Shown here one piece after another: positions 8,098 to 16,651 of a DNA stretch of 28,434 nt (the stretch's first letter is position 1; each line of letters starts with the position of its first letter). A model generated the notes under the pieces. That model saw only the letters and a list, made by a program, of their open reading frames with translations. It was not told the origin of the DNA and did not search any database. Source of the DNA: Firmicutes bacterium UBA2116 (GTDB lineage Bacteria > Bacillota > Clostridia > Tissierellales > Sedimentibacteraceae); contig DCYG01000002.1 in the NCBI GenBank assembly GCA_002331025.1, positions 1 through 28,434 of the forward strand, read 5' to 3'. A program made the position numbers and the translations under genes.

Positions 8098-8119
8098 TAT
8101 GATTTATCTATGATTTATC
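8098..8119. repeat. Two perfect tandem 11-bp repeats in the divergent intergenic region
   Basis: TATGATTTATC occurs twice back to back (8098-8108 and 8109-8119). The 11-bp period places both units on one DNA face. It lies 45 bp upstream of the TATAAT at 8164-8169 preceding the PucR-type regulator gene. The rest of the 492-bp gap 7718-8209 holds the promoter module described separately and otherwise AT-rich sequence with no gene that I can see. Confidence 0.5.
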
Positions 8120-8209
8120 TGAAGATTTTTAAAAATTCATCACAAATTATTTTACATTTATAGTATAATGTATATGTACCTTAATAATTACATAAGGATG
8201 GTGAATTTC

Positions 8210-9742
8210 ATGCGAGTCAGCTTACCAATTATTGCAGAATACCTTAAAAAAAAGTATCCAAGCACTAAACTCATACGAAGTGAACACGAAAACATAATAG
8301 GAACGAAAATTTACAATTCATCGTTTCCAACTTGTGATAAAGATTATTTGTATATATGCCTTTTATCGAATATAAATTTTCTACCTGAAAACGGTATGAA
8401 TTTTATTTTAATAGGTGATACAAATAGTAATTTTTCAAACACTAATCATATTACAATAATTGAAAAAGCTGATATTAAAGAATTATTTGAATACGTTATG
8501 ATTATAATTGAAGATGTAATGAACTGGCACAATAAACTTTTAAAATCAATTATATATGATGATGACATTCAAGCATTGCTAAATATAAGTTCAGATATTT
8601 TTAAAAATCCATTGCTTGTTTTTGACCCTTGGAGAACAACTATTGCTTACAAAAATTATACGACGGAAAGTTCAGCAAGTAATAGTTTAAAAATCGACGA
8701 TAGCAAAATATATGTAAATTTTGATGTTTTTAATGAATTATACGGAAAAGACCACTTAAAGTATTTGGATACTCTTACTTCACCTAAATATTTTAGAAAT
8801 GAAAAGTTAGGACGCCCCTACATAGTTTCTAATATCGCATCTCAAGTAAAACGTATGGGTTTATTAGTTATATTCGAACAAAACAAGACTATTGACAACC
8901 TTGACCTCCTGCTTTGCAGTGACCTTACAGATAGTTTAATTGCTGTATTAAATCGAATAAATAACTTTGAATACAAATTTGATCAGATGGAAGATTTGTT
9001 TTTCATAGATGCTTTAAAAGGCAAGATTACTCATCAATCAGCATATTATTTGAACCAGTTGGGCTGGCATGAAAATGACAAGTATGTTATTGCTGTATTA
9101 CATGAAAGAGAAAGCAGTAATTCTTTCTCAGAAATAATAACATTTTTTAAATATCATCTGATTAAAATGTACCCTGAAATAAAAGTCTTTACATTTGAAT
9201 CTTCAATTGTATTGATTTCTAATATAAAAAAAAGTTCGTTTTATACAAAAACAAATATGGAATTTTTCTTTGACAATGTTAAGAAAAGAAATTTAATGTG
9301 TGGATTTTCTAAAGCTTTCGATAACTTTTTAGACATTCATCATTACTACCAACAAGCTTCTTATGTTGCAAATAGATTTGATATAAATGAAGATAATACA
9401 TTTTTTTATTACAAGGATAATATAACAAATCATCTATTGGATACGTTTTTAAACTCTTATGAACTTCCTTATTTTATGCACCCTGATATTGATAAATTAA
9501 TAAAGCATGATGCTGAACACGGAAGTAATTTAATTGATACAATTTATACATATCTAATGAATAATAAAAGCTATGTCGCATGTACAAAAAAACTTCACAT
9601 CAGCAAAAGTGCCTTGGTTTATCGTATAAAGCTTATTAAGGACATAGTTAAATCTGATTTTGATGATGAAAAAACAAAACTCAACTTGATCTTATCAATT
9701 CAAATGTATTATAAAATGAAAAATAATAAACATAGTCAGTAA
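8210..9742 (+). CDS. PucR/CdaR-type transcriptional regulator
   Basis: The 510-aa protein ends with a PucR-type helix-turn-helix (pfam13556-like): KKLHISKSALVYRIKLIKDI near residues 465-485, preceded by a helical linker. The rest has no strong motif and may hold a ligand-sensing domain. I chose the ATG at 8210 because AAGGATGG lies 7-10 nt before it; the in-frame ATG at 8168 is inside the -10 element TATAAT (8164-8169). It is divergent from the FAD-oxidase operon and is the obvious candidate to control it, and perhaps fdhD through the shared promoter module. It is strongly AT-rich compared with the following gene. Such regulators are usually activators that respond to a pathway substrate (family knowledge). 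Confidence 0.82.
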   Translation: MRVSLPIIAEYLKKKYPSTKLIRSEHENIIGTKIYNSSFPTCDKDYLYICLLSNINFLPENGMNFILIGDTNSNFSNTNHITIIEKADIKELFEYVMIIIEDVMNWHNKLLKSIIYDDDIQALLNISSDIFKNPLLVFDPWRTTIAYKNYTTESSASNSLKIDDSKIYVNFDVFNELYGKDHLKYLDTLTSPKYFRNEKLGRPYIVSNIASQVKRMGLLVIFEQNKTIDNLDLLLCSDLTDSLIAVLNRINNFEYKFDQMEDLFFIDALKGKITHQSAYYLNQLGWHENDKYVIAVLHERESSNSFSEIITFFKYHLIKMYPEIKVFTFESSIVLISNIKKSSFYTKTNMEFFFDNVKKRNLMCGFSKAFDNFLDIHHYYQQASYVANRFDINEDNTFFYYKDNITNHLLDTFLNSYELPYFMHPDIDKLIKHDAEHGSNLIDTIYTYLMNNKSYVACTKKLHISKSALVYRIKLIKDIVKSDFDDEKTKLNLILSIQMYYKMKNNKHSQ

Positions 9743-9907
9743 TAATTCTCATTATGGATCTTTTTCAATTATTCATATAATTTAGTTAAATCATTCATAT
9801 TTAGAAAAGCAAGTTTCAAAAATTTATCTGTTGAAATCAGAATAAATTTGGAAATCAATTGTATTGAAGCAGTGTTCATAATAAGTTTTTAAAAAGGGGA
9901 GATTTGT

Positions 9908-12900
9908 TTGCTACGTGATTTATACTCAAATTCAACAACTAATGCTATGGAATTAAAGCTACTTGGAATCCCGGTATTGATGCTGAACGGTAAAAATATA
10001 GAAATCAAGCGCAAGAAGGTTCGTGCGCTTCTTTATTATATCGCTGCAAATGATAGGGGGGTTTCCCGAGAAGAGCTAATTGATGTGCTATGGTCCTCAC
10101 AGGATATAGAAGCTGCACAGCACAATCTCAGTTCAAGTCTTTATGCTCTGAAAAAGGTATTGCCAGGCGCAATAATTATGCATGATAACAATATTAAGCT
10201 TCATACAGGTGTTAAGGTGGATGTCTGTGAATTTTCAAATATTATCTCCGTTATAGATGCAAAAAAGTGTCAGGAATTGCTTCGTCTATATCAAGGAAAA
10301 TTTTTGAAAGGATTCAGTCTCTCAAATAATCAGCGTTTTGAGGAATGGCAGATAACCAAGGGTGACCAATACTTGCAGATAGCAATAAATGCATCGGCCT
10401 TTATCGGAAAATCTCTCATAGATGAGGGTTTGTATACAAAATCATTAGAAATTCTGTCTGATGCAATTGAATGGGATCCTCTGCGTGAAGACTTGTATCG
10501 ATTGTACATGCAGGCGTGCTACCTGAACGGCAACCGACCCGGCGCCAGCATAGCATATCAAAGGCTGCTGCATGTTCTTGATGAGGAGCTGGGTATTCCT
10601 CCAATGCCAGAAACCATAGAGATTTATGCTTCTATTGTTCAAGATACATATTTACAGAAAAATTCATTTTCAAAACCGTCTGAGACTTTAAAAACAAATG
10701 AAGCCAAGGCAAAGCTGCCATTTGTGGGTCGTGAATCCGAGTTAAGTGAAATGAAAGCATTAAGCAGCGAATATTTAGTTGTAATTCTTGGCAGTGCTGG
10801 AATCGGAAAAACACGGCTTTGTCAGGAATTTGCAAGCAGAACAAATCACAAGCTTATTCGTGTTGCGTGCAAAGAGCTTGAGCAGACTGCTCCTTATTTT
10901 CCATTTATTAAGGGGATACGCAGCATGACATATGATACCGACTGGAAATTAAATGCACCATTGCTTCGTTCCGAGATACCGTCCATATGGTGGAATACCT
11001 TATGCGCTCTTATTCCCGAGGTTGACCCGCAATTTAACAGCAAAACATCCATTTCAGAAGATCCTCATATTTTTTGGGAAGCAATATATCAGTTTTTTCT
11101 TGCTCTAAGCAGGATTAGGCCATTTGTACTTTTACTGGATGATCTTCAATGGGCCGATCATTCTTCGCTGTCCTTACTTCAATATATGGCCTGCCAGGAA
11201 AATCGCGAGAAACTTATAATTATCGGTACTCAGCGCACATATTGCACTTCAGAATCACTAAACAAGGCTCTTGATTCAATTGATGGTGAAGGTAAGCTCC
11301 GTACCATTGAGCTTCCCCTTCTTCGTGCAGAGGATATCAGTGCAATTACGGCTCATTATTTGGACACTGATACAGCAAGTACGCTAGTTGTACGTCTTCA
11401 GGAAGTATCCCACGGAAATCCCTGTATCTTGGTTGCAATCATCCGTTATCTTATGAGAAAAGATTATGCCGCAGGCGGTGAGATGTCTTTATCTCAGGAT
11501 TTGATTGAATCAGAACACATTCCTAAAGCCGTCCGCAGCTATTATAATGTCACTGTAGGGCGTCTCCAGCCTAAAGAGCTCCGTTTTTTAGAAGCAGCGG
11601 CTATTATTGAAACCGCATTTGACTTTACCATGATTCCACCCGTTGCAATGCTTGATGAAAGTTCAGCTCAGGAAGCACTTGAAGGGCTGTTAAGCAAAGG
11701 TATGATACAGGTAAAAGGAAACGGAAAGTATGGATTTGAACAAATAATGCTGCGAGAGCTTATCCGGGAGCAGCTCGGAGAGAAATCCCGAGCATATCAT
11801 TTGCGTATCGCCCAGGAGATGGAATCAGACCGGTCAGTGAAATTTAAAACAAATGCTCATATTATTGCATTTCATTATATGAATAGCAATCAACCGGAAA
11901 AAAGCGCTACATACGCTGTTATTGCCGGTGACCATGCTTCTCAATTGGGTTCATACAACGAAGCCATTGACCATTACATAATGGCCGCTGAATATCTTAG
12001 CGGCATAGAACTGTTATCCGTGCTTGAATCTCTTGCATCAAAGTATGTAAAGCACGGCGAATGCGAAAAAGCCGTACGAACACGTAAACGCGCAGCCGAA
12101 ATAGCCAAACGGGATGGATATATCTCATTATTTGAATTCTTCAGTGCATCGGCAATTGTCACCTCATGGGGAGATTTTTCAGAACTCACAAGGGGAATTG
12201 TTCCTTTGTATAAGCATGAACCTGATTCAATACTTATGAAGCACTATGATAAAGCTGAGCAGAGTGTCGCATCAATGCCTGACGATAACTTCCTGATGCG
12301 AATTAAAATCGGAAAAGCCATTTATTTATTGTGCATTCGGGAATTTAACGGTGCAATTAAGTGTTATCAGCAATTGCTTGAAATAATGGAGCGAAGTGAT
12401 TCTGCCCAAAACACAATACAATTGATTTTATTTGCAAAGATGCAAATCTGTTCTTGTATGCTTGCATTAGGAGATTCGGCAGTGGATGCTTATGTAGAAG
12501 ACGGTTATGCTCAGGCTTGGGAGGTTAATGCAGTTGAATATATTCCTATGTTCATGATATTGAGAAACGCAATTTTGCAACGGCAGAAACGTTTCAACGA
12601 AGCAGAGGCATTGCTTGACCAGGCACAGACCCTTATTGAAAAGGTTAAAAACAATTATGTAACATGCGCTATTCAAATTCAAAAATCATATATACTGGTG
12701 CATCGCAGCGAAATTGAAGCTGCATGTGTATTGCTCAGGAGCACACGAACTCTTGCTCGAAACATTGATGCACGGCACCTATGGGTACAAGCATGGCTGC
12801 GCCTACTGCCACTACTTGAAGATCCTGAATCTGAACAGGATTTAAATGAACTGATAGATTTCGCATTATCAGTTGGCGATACAGGACTTCTAAACAACAT

Positions 12901-12943
12901 ATACTCATTGTTAAAAGGCATTGACAAAAATAGGTCATACTAA
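9908..12943 (+). CDS. BTAD/AAA-ATPase transcriptional regulator (SARP/LAL-like)
   Basis: The 1011-aa protein has an OmpR-type winged helix (about 16-100: KVRALLYYIAAN, REELIDVLW, AQHNLSSSLYALKKVL) and a bacterial transcriptional activator domain (about 110-245). A P-loop ATPase follows, with Walker A GSAGIGKT at 295-302 and Walker B VLLLDD at 407-412 followed by LQWAD. The long C-terminal region is probably made of TPR-like helices (about 650-1000). This is the domain order of large SARP regulators; no C-terminal LuxR HTH is seen. The start is TTG at 9908, supported by AAGGGGAGAT upstream; the in-frame ATG at 9947 has no comparable site. It lies just upstream of the SDR operon, whose promoter carries 11-bp-period direct repeats of the type SARPs bind. 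Its base composition is higher in GC than the preceding gene. Confidence 0.85.
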   Translation: MLRDLYSNSTTNAMELKLLGIPVLMLNGKNIEIKRKKVRALLYYIAANDRGVSREELIDVLWSSQDIEAAQHNLSSSLYALKKVLPGAIIMHDNNIKLHTGVKVDVCEFSNIISVIDAKKCQELLRLYQGKFLKGFSLSNNQRFEEWQITKGDQYLQIAINASAFIGKSLIDEGLYTKSLEILSDAIEWDPLREDLYRLYMQACYLNGNRPGASIAYQRLLHVLDEELGIPPMPETIEIYASIVQDTYLQKNSFSKPSETLKTNEAKAKLPFVGRESELSEMKALSSEYLVVILGSAGIGKTRLCQEFASRTNHKLIRVACKELEQTAPYFPFIKGIRSMTYDTDWKLNAPLLRSEIPSIWWNTLCALIPEVDPQFNSKTSISEDPHIFWEAIYQFFLALSRIRPFVLLLDDLQWADHSSLSLLQYMACQENREKLIIIGTQRTYCTSESLNKALDSIDGEGKLRTIELPLLRAEDISAITAHYLDTDTASTLVVRLQEVSHGNPCILVAIIRYLMRKDYAAGGEMSLSQDLIESEHIPKAVRSYYNVTVGRLQPKELRFLEAAAIIETAFDFTMIPPVAMLDESSAQEALEGLLSKGMIQVKGNGKYGFEQIMLRELIREQLGEKSRAYHLRIAQEMESDRSVKFKTNAHIIAFHYMNSNQPEKSATYAVIAGDHASQLGSYNEAIDHYIMAAEYLSGIELLSVLESLASKYVKHGECEKAVRTRKRAAEIAKRDGYISLFEFFSASAIVTSWGDFSELTRGIVPLYKHEPDSILMKHYDKAEQSVASMPDDNFLMRIKIGKAIYLLCIREFNGAIKCYQQLLEIMERSDSAQNTIQLILFAKMQICSCMLALGDSAVDAYVEDGYAQAWEVNAVEYIPMFMILRNAILQRQKRFNEAEALLDQAQTLIEKVKNNYVTCAIQIQKSYILVHRSEIEAACVLLRSTRTLARNIDARHLWVQAWLRLLPLLEDPESEQDLNELIDFALSVGDTGLLNNIYSLLKGIDKNRSY

Positions 12944-12990
12944 ATTATTATTCCTTCGTTTATACTATTATAAACTAAATTAAATATAAT

Positions 12991-13026
12991 AAAAACCGCT
13001 AAACCCATGGGATGTAGCGGTTTTTT
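12991..13026 (+). terminator. Rho-independent terminator of the BTAD regulator gene
   Basis: ACCGCTA (12995-13001) pairs with TAGCGGT (13015-13021), and a run of T follows. The loop contains CCCATGGG. The 5' A run would allow some activity on the other strand too. It separates the regulator gene from the SDR operon. Confidence 0.85.
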
Positions 13027-13031
13027 ATAAT

Positions 13032-13060
13032 GTTGATAGTTTGTTGATATTTTGACGATA
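13032..13060 (+). promoter_or_regulatory. Candidate SARP/BTAD operator: three heptamer direct repeats at 11-bp period
   Basis: GTTGATA (13032-13038), GTTGATA (13043-13049) and GACGATA (13054-13060) recur at exactly 11-bp intervals. Each is preceded by T. The last repeat ends 9 bp before a TATAAT at 13070 and overlaps the -35. SARP-family activators bind heptamer direct repeats with 11-bp periodicity placed close to the -10 (established for ActII-ORF4/DnrI-type proteins). The BTAD regulator is encoded directly upstream. Confidence 0.6.
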
Positions 13061-13080
13061 TGAGCTTGTTATAATATAAT
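13052..13080 (+). promoter_or_regulatory. Sigma-A-type promoter of the SDR operon
   Basis: TTGACG (13052-13057) and TATAAT (13075-13080) are separated by 17 bp. A second TATAAT overlaps at 13070-13075. The first gene starts at 13111 with AGGAGG at 13097-13102. Confidence 0.7.
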
Positions 13081-13110
13081 CATACTAAATTAAGATAGGA
13101 GGTTAGGCTA

Positions 13111-13875
13111 ATGGATTATGGTTTAAAGGATAAAATCGCATTAGTTGTAGGTGGCGGAGGCGGTTCAGGAAGGCTCACTTCTGTTTTGCTATCGCAGGAG
13201 GGCGCCAAGGTAGTTGTTGCAGATGTAAACGAAGAGGCTGCTATAGAGACTGTCAATATGATTCAGTCAGAAGGTGGTGAGGCTACAGCCATAAAGCTGG
13301 ATGTTCTTAATGAAGGTGACATGATCAAGGCAGTTAATCTCTGTGAGAAAAAGTATGGCGGCTTGCACTTTGGCATTAACATTGTGGGAACAAGCACAGA
13401 TTTTGTGGATATTACACAGGTTCCCACAGAAAACTTTGACAGAATGTTTAATATTGGTGTTCGCAGCGCATATTACGGTATGAAGTATCAAATTCCCGCC
13501 ATTATGCGTTCCGGCGGTGGTGCAGTCACAACGATGGGGTCTAACGGAGGTCTTGTTGCCGAAGCTCGAATGGGGCTTTACAGTGCATGCAAGCATGCTG
13601 TTGTAGGAATGACAAAATCTGCCGCAATCGATTTTGCTCAAAAAGGTGTCCGTGTAAACTGCGTATGCCCAGGTCCCATGAATTCTGTGGGATTTTTGAA
13701 AAAGGCTGAACAAGAACCTGAATTTGCTGAGAGAATGCTTGCAAAAATTCCTCTGAAGCGGATGATTGACTATAAAGAAATAGCAGGTACCTTAGTTTTC
13801 TTATGCTCTTCAGGTGCTAGTGCTATTACAGGGGAGATATTCGAGTGCAGCGGAGGAATGCTGCTCCGTGCATAA
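13111..13875 (+). CDS. Short-chain dehydrogenase/reductase 1
   Basis: This 254-aa classical-type SDR heads the operon. The cofactor loop is VGGGGGSGR, with Gly in place of the usual Thr before the glycine motif. An Asp ends strand beta-2 (VVVADV), which predicts NAD(H) use. The active site is intact: Ser in TMGSNGG lies 13 residues before Tyr in YSACK (YxxxK). NIVGTS stands where classical SDRs have NNAG. The C-terminus (ECSGGMLLRA) differs from the DGG ending of its paralogues. It most resembles SDR4 (15832). Likely role: oxidation or reduction of a hydroxyl/keto group on a ring substrate. The substrate is unknown. Confidence 0.88.
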   Translation: MDYGLKDKIALVVGGGGGSGRLTSVLLSQEGAKVVVADVNEEAAIETVNMIQSEGGEATAIKLDVLNEGDMIKAVNLCEKKYGGLHFGINIVGTSTDFVDITQVPTENFDRMFNIGVRSAYYGMKYQIPAIMRSGGGAVTTMGSNGGLVAEARMGLYSACKHAVVGMTKSAAIDFAQKGVRVNCVCPGPMNSVGFLKKAEQEPEFAERMLAKIPLKRMIDYKEIAGTLVFLCSSGASAITGEIFECSGGMLLRA

Positions 13876-13920
13876 AAGAATTTCAATCATATAAAATAAT
13901 TAAAGTCAGGAGGATTAATA

Positions 13921-14685
13921 ATGGAATATAATATGCAAGGCAAGTCCGCTCTTATCATCGGCGGTGGCGGCGGGTCAGGACGACTGACCTCACTCATGCT
14001 GTCTCAGGAGGGCGTCAATGTAGTTGTTGGTGACATTAACGAAGAAGATGGGCAAGAAACTGTTGCTATTATTAAAGAAGCCGGGGGAGAAGCCTGTTTC
14101 ATTAGAGTTAATGCCGTAAATGAAGAAGATATCATCGCAGCCGTAAAATTATGTGAAGATAAATATGGCGGTTTACACTATGCTGCCAACATTGTTGGTA
14201 CAAACCTGGACTGGAGTGATATAACAACTGTATCTGCAGAAAACTTTGATAAAATGATGCAAATTTGCACACGCAGTGTATTTTTTGGTATAAAGCACCA
14301 GATTCCAGCAATGTTAAGATCTGGCGGAGGTTCAATTGTAAATATGGCCTGTGCAGGAGCAGGCAGAATTGTAAAACCGTTTCAGGGCTCATATTCAACC
14401 TGTAAATTCGGAGTGCTGGCACTGACAAAAACCGCAGCCCTGGCATTTGCAGACAAAGGCATCAGGGTAAATTGTGTCGGTCCGCAAGTCATGCTTTCCA
14501 CTAATTTGCAAAAATATTTAGATAAAGATCCTCATTTTGCAGATAATATGCTTGCAGAGGTTCCTATGAACAGATTTATTGAATACAGAGAGGTGTCCTC
14601 AACTTATATGTTCTTGTTTTCTGAATGGGCAGGAGCAATTACCGGAATGCTTGTTAATGTTGACGGCGGCGATTCTGCCGATTAA
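13921..14685 (+). CDS. Short-chain dehydrogenase/reductase 2, catalytic Ser replaced by Cys
   Basis: The 254-aa paralogue follows SDR1 after 45 bp with a GGAGG site. It has the same GGGGGSGR loop, Asp at the end of beta-2 (VVVGDI) and the YSTCK active-site pair. The usual catalytic serine position reads NMACAGAG, so Cys replaces Ser and one residue is inserted before the Tyr. This could lower classical dehydrogenase activity or change specificity. The rest is intact, including the C-terminal VDGG segment. It may be a specialised enzyme or a non-catalytic partner of the neighbouring SDRs, which are normally tetramers. Confidence 0.87.
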   Translation: MEYNMQGKSALIIGGGGGSGRLTSLMLSQEGVNVVVGDINEEDGQETVAIIKEAGGEACFIRVNAVNEEDIIAAVKLCEDKYGGLHYAANIVGTNLDWSDITTVSAENFDKMMQICTRSVFFGIKHQIPAMLRSGGGSIVNMACAGAGRIVKPFQGSYSTCKFGVLALTKTAALAFADKGIRVNCVGPQVMLSTNLQKYLDKDPHFADNMLAEVPMNRFIEYREVSSTYMFLFSEWAGAITGMLVNVDGGDSAD

Positions 14686-14721
14686 TAAGTAAATAAATAA
14701 TTAATAGATAGGAGATTTTTT

Positions 14722-15483
14722 ATGAATTATCAAATGAAGGACAAAGTAGCATTGATTATAGGTGGTGGCGGCGGCTCAGGTCGCATTTCAGCACAAATGT
14801 TTGCTCAGGAAGGCTGCAAGGTTGTTGTTGCGGATATTTCTGAAGAAGAGGCTAAAAAAACAGCCGATCTTATTGTAGCTGACGGCGGTGTGGCAGTATA
14901 TATTAAGTGTGATGTAACAAAAGAAGAGGATATTGAGGCAACGGTAAATTTGGCAGAAACAACATATGGAAAGTTGAATTTTGCGCTGAATATTGTGGGT
15001 ACAAATACAGACTTTACAGAACTTGCCAATGTTCCTTCAAAAAACTTTGACGTTATGTTTAATGTAAATACTCGCAGCACATTTTTGGGAATGAAATATG
15101 AAATTGCAGCCATGCAGAAGGCAGGCGGAGGTTCAATTGTAAACATGGCATCTGCAGGCGGTTTAGTGGGACAATATAAACAGGGACTTTATAACCCGAC
15201 TAAGTTTGCAGTTGTTGGCATGACAAAAGCCGCTGCATTAGATTATGCAAAAGACAACATCCGCGTAAACTGCATATGTCCTGGACCAATGCTGTCTGCG
15301 GGCATGCAAGCGGCCTTGAACAAGGATCCGCATTTTGGAGATCAATATCTTACAGGGATTCCGCTGAACCGTTTTATCGGTCAGGAGGAAGTAGCATCAG
15401 CATTTCTTTATCTCTGCTCGGAAAAGGCAGCGGCCATCACCGGCGTAGCTCTACCGATAGACGGAGGAATGGTAGCAGATTAA
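14722..15483 (+). CDS. Short-chain dehydrogenase/reductase 3
   Basis: The 253-aa SDR carries IGGGGGSGR, an Asp-ended beta-2 strand (VVVADI, NAD-type), and a complete Ser (NMASAGG) and YNPTK active site at the normal 13-residue spacing. The C-terminus GVALPIDGGMVAD is standard. A GGAG site precedes the ATG and 36 bp separate it from SDR2. It is clearly paralogous to SDR1, SDR2 and SDR4. Overall it resembles hydroxysteroid- or cyclohexanol-type dehydrogenases, but the substrate cannot be assigned. Confidence 0.88.
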   Translation: MNYQMKDKVALIIGGGGGSGRISAQMFAQEGCKVVVADISEEEAKKTADLIVADGGVAVYIKCDVTKEEDIEATVNLAETTYGKLNFALNIVGTNTDFTELANVPSKNFDVMFNVNTRSTFLGMKYEIAAMQKAGGGSIVNMASAGGLVGQYKQGLYNPTKFAVVGMTKAAALDYAKDNIRVNCICPGPMLSAGMQAALNKDPHFGDQYLTGIPLNRFIGQEEVASAFLYLCSEKAAAITGVALPIDGGMVAD

Positions 15484-15501
15484 TGTCAGGAGGAATAAAA
15501 A

Positions 15502-15798
15502 GTGATTGTTTGTATAGCTAAATTTAAAGTTAAGCCAGGTACGAGAGAAACATTTTTACAAAATTCACGTGCATGTATACTTGCTTCACGTGCTGAGGAA
15601 GGCAATATAGGTTATGATGCTCTGCTGGATCCTGATGATCAGGATGGTGTCGTATATGTTGAACAGTGGAGAGATATGGAAACTGTTGCTGCTCACAACA
15701 AGTCTGAACATTACTTGTCCAATCAGGCACAATCAACAGCACTCCGGGTTGGAACACCGCAGGTTATGCTGTATGAAGCCACACCTTTAGAACGCTAA
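15502..15798 (+). CDS. ABM-fold small protein (YgiN/quinol-monooxygenase-like)
   Basis: The 98-aa protein begins with a GTG codon, supported by AGGAGG at 15488-15493, 8 nt upstream. It has the antibiotic-biosynthesis-monooxygenase (ABM) pattern: an opening strand (IVCIAKFKVKPG), then VVYVEQWRDMETVAAHNKSEHY, the conserved E-x-W...H...H segment. Family members are dimeric alpha+beta barrels that act on quinols or phenolic substrates, sometimes without cofactor. In an operon otherwise full of anaerobic-type dehydrogenases, an O2-dependent role seems unlikely; isomerase, cyclase or binding functions are possible. It sits between SDR3 and SDR4 with short gaps (18 and 33 bp). Confidence 0.78.
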   Translation: MIVCIAKFKVKPGTRETFLQNSRACILASRAEEGNIGYDALLDPDDQDGVVYVEQWRDMETVAAHNKSEHYLSNQAQSTALRVGTPQVMLYEATPLER

Positions 15799-15831
15799 AA
15801 ACTTGATAAATAAATTTTAGGAGGAATAAAT

Positions 15832-16602
15832 ATGGCAATTGATTATGGATTTAAGGATCAGGTCGCTTTGGTAGTTGGCGGCGGAGATGGATCCGGAAGT
15901 ATATTTTCAACCTTATTTGCACAGGAAGGCGGCAAAGTTGTTGTTGCAGATGTTCGAGAGGAAGCTGCACAGGAGGTAGCAGAAAGGATAAAAGCAGCCG
16001 GCGGTGAAGCTACAGCTGTAAAACTTAACGTTTTAGATGAGACGGATATGATTAACGCCGTTAAGCTGTGTGAAGAAAAATACGGTGGTCTGCATTACGG
16101 TATTAACATCGTGGGAACCAGCCTGGATTTCTGCGACTTAACACAGGTTCCCAGTGAAAATTTTGATAAAATGTTCCACATTTGTGTTCAAAGTACTTTC
16201 TTTGGTCTCAAACATCAAATACCGGCTATTCTCAGGACAGGTCAAGGCGGTGCGGTAATCAACATGGGTTCCAACGGCAGTCTGGTTGCCCATAAAGATA
16301 TTGGTCTTTATGATGCCTGCAAGCATGCAGTATTGGGAATGAGCAAATCTGCAGCACTGGATTTTGCTTCAAGAGGAGTGAGAGTAAATGTGATATGCCC
16401 CGGTGTAATGCTATCCAGAGGGCTTAAACAGGCATTAGAAAAAGATCCTCACTTCGCCGACAAATGGATTCAGGATATTCCTTCAGGCAAGCTGCAAACT
16501 TATGAAGAAGTAGCTCATACATTCATGTTTTTATGCTCCAAACATGCAGCTTCAATCACCGGCGTAGCTCTGCCGGTAGACGGCGGTCAGGTTGCTGATT
16601 GA
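15832..16602 (+). CDS. Short-chain dehydrogenase/reductase 4
   Basis: The 256-aa SDR has the cofactor loop VGGGDGSGS, an Asp-ended beta-2 (VVVADV), a Ser in NMGSNGS and YDACK at the standard 13-residue spacing. NIVGTSLDF replaces the NNAG region. It is closest in this window to SDR1 (shared KYGGLHYGINIVGTS and SVPSENFDKM-like stretches), but ends GVALPVDGGQVAD like SDR3. An AGGAGG site precedes the ATG. It is probably NAD-dependent; the substrate is unknown. Confidence 0.88.
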   Translation: MAIDYGFKDQVALVVGGGDGSGSIFSTLFAQEGGKVVVADVREEAAQEVAERIKAAGGEATAVKLNVLDETDMINAVKLCEEKYGGLHYGINIVGTSLDFCDLTQVPSENFDKMFHICVQSTFFGLKHQIPAILRTGQGGAVINMGSNGSLVAHKDIGLYDACKHAVLGMSKSAALDFASRGVRVNVICPGVMLSRGLKQALEKDPHFADKWIQDIPSGKLQTYEEVAHTFMFLCSKHAASITGVALPVDGGQVAD

Positions 16603-16651
16603 TTGTTCCCGAAAAAATCATTTAAAATAAACCAAAAGGAGATTTATTTAT

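Noticed and set aside
8168..8209. Upstream ATG start for the PucR-type regulator
   Set aside because: That ATG overlaps the TATAAT element and lacks a ribosome site; the ATG at 8210 has AAGGATGG in place.
9973..9990. TATTGATGCTGAA, matching part of the promoter module at 7802
   Set aside because: It encodes conserved residues within the BTAD regulator (VLMLNGK) and lacks the other elements, so the match is probably chance.
13267..13713. 148-codon minus-strand frame inside SDR1
   Set aside because: Antisense shadow of a clear SDR gene; no domain or start signal.
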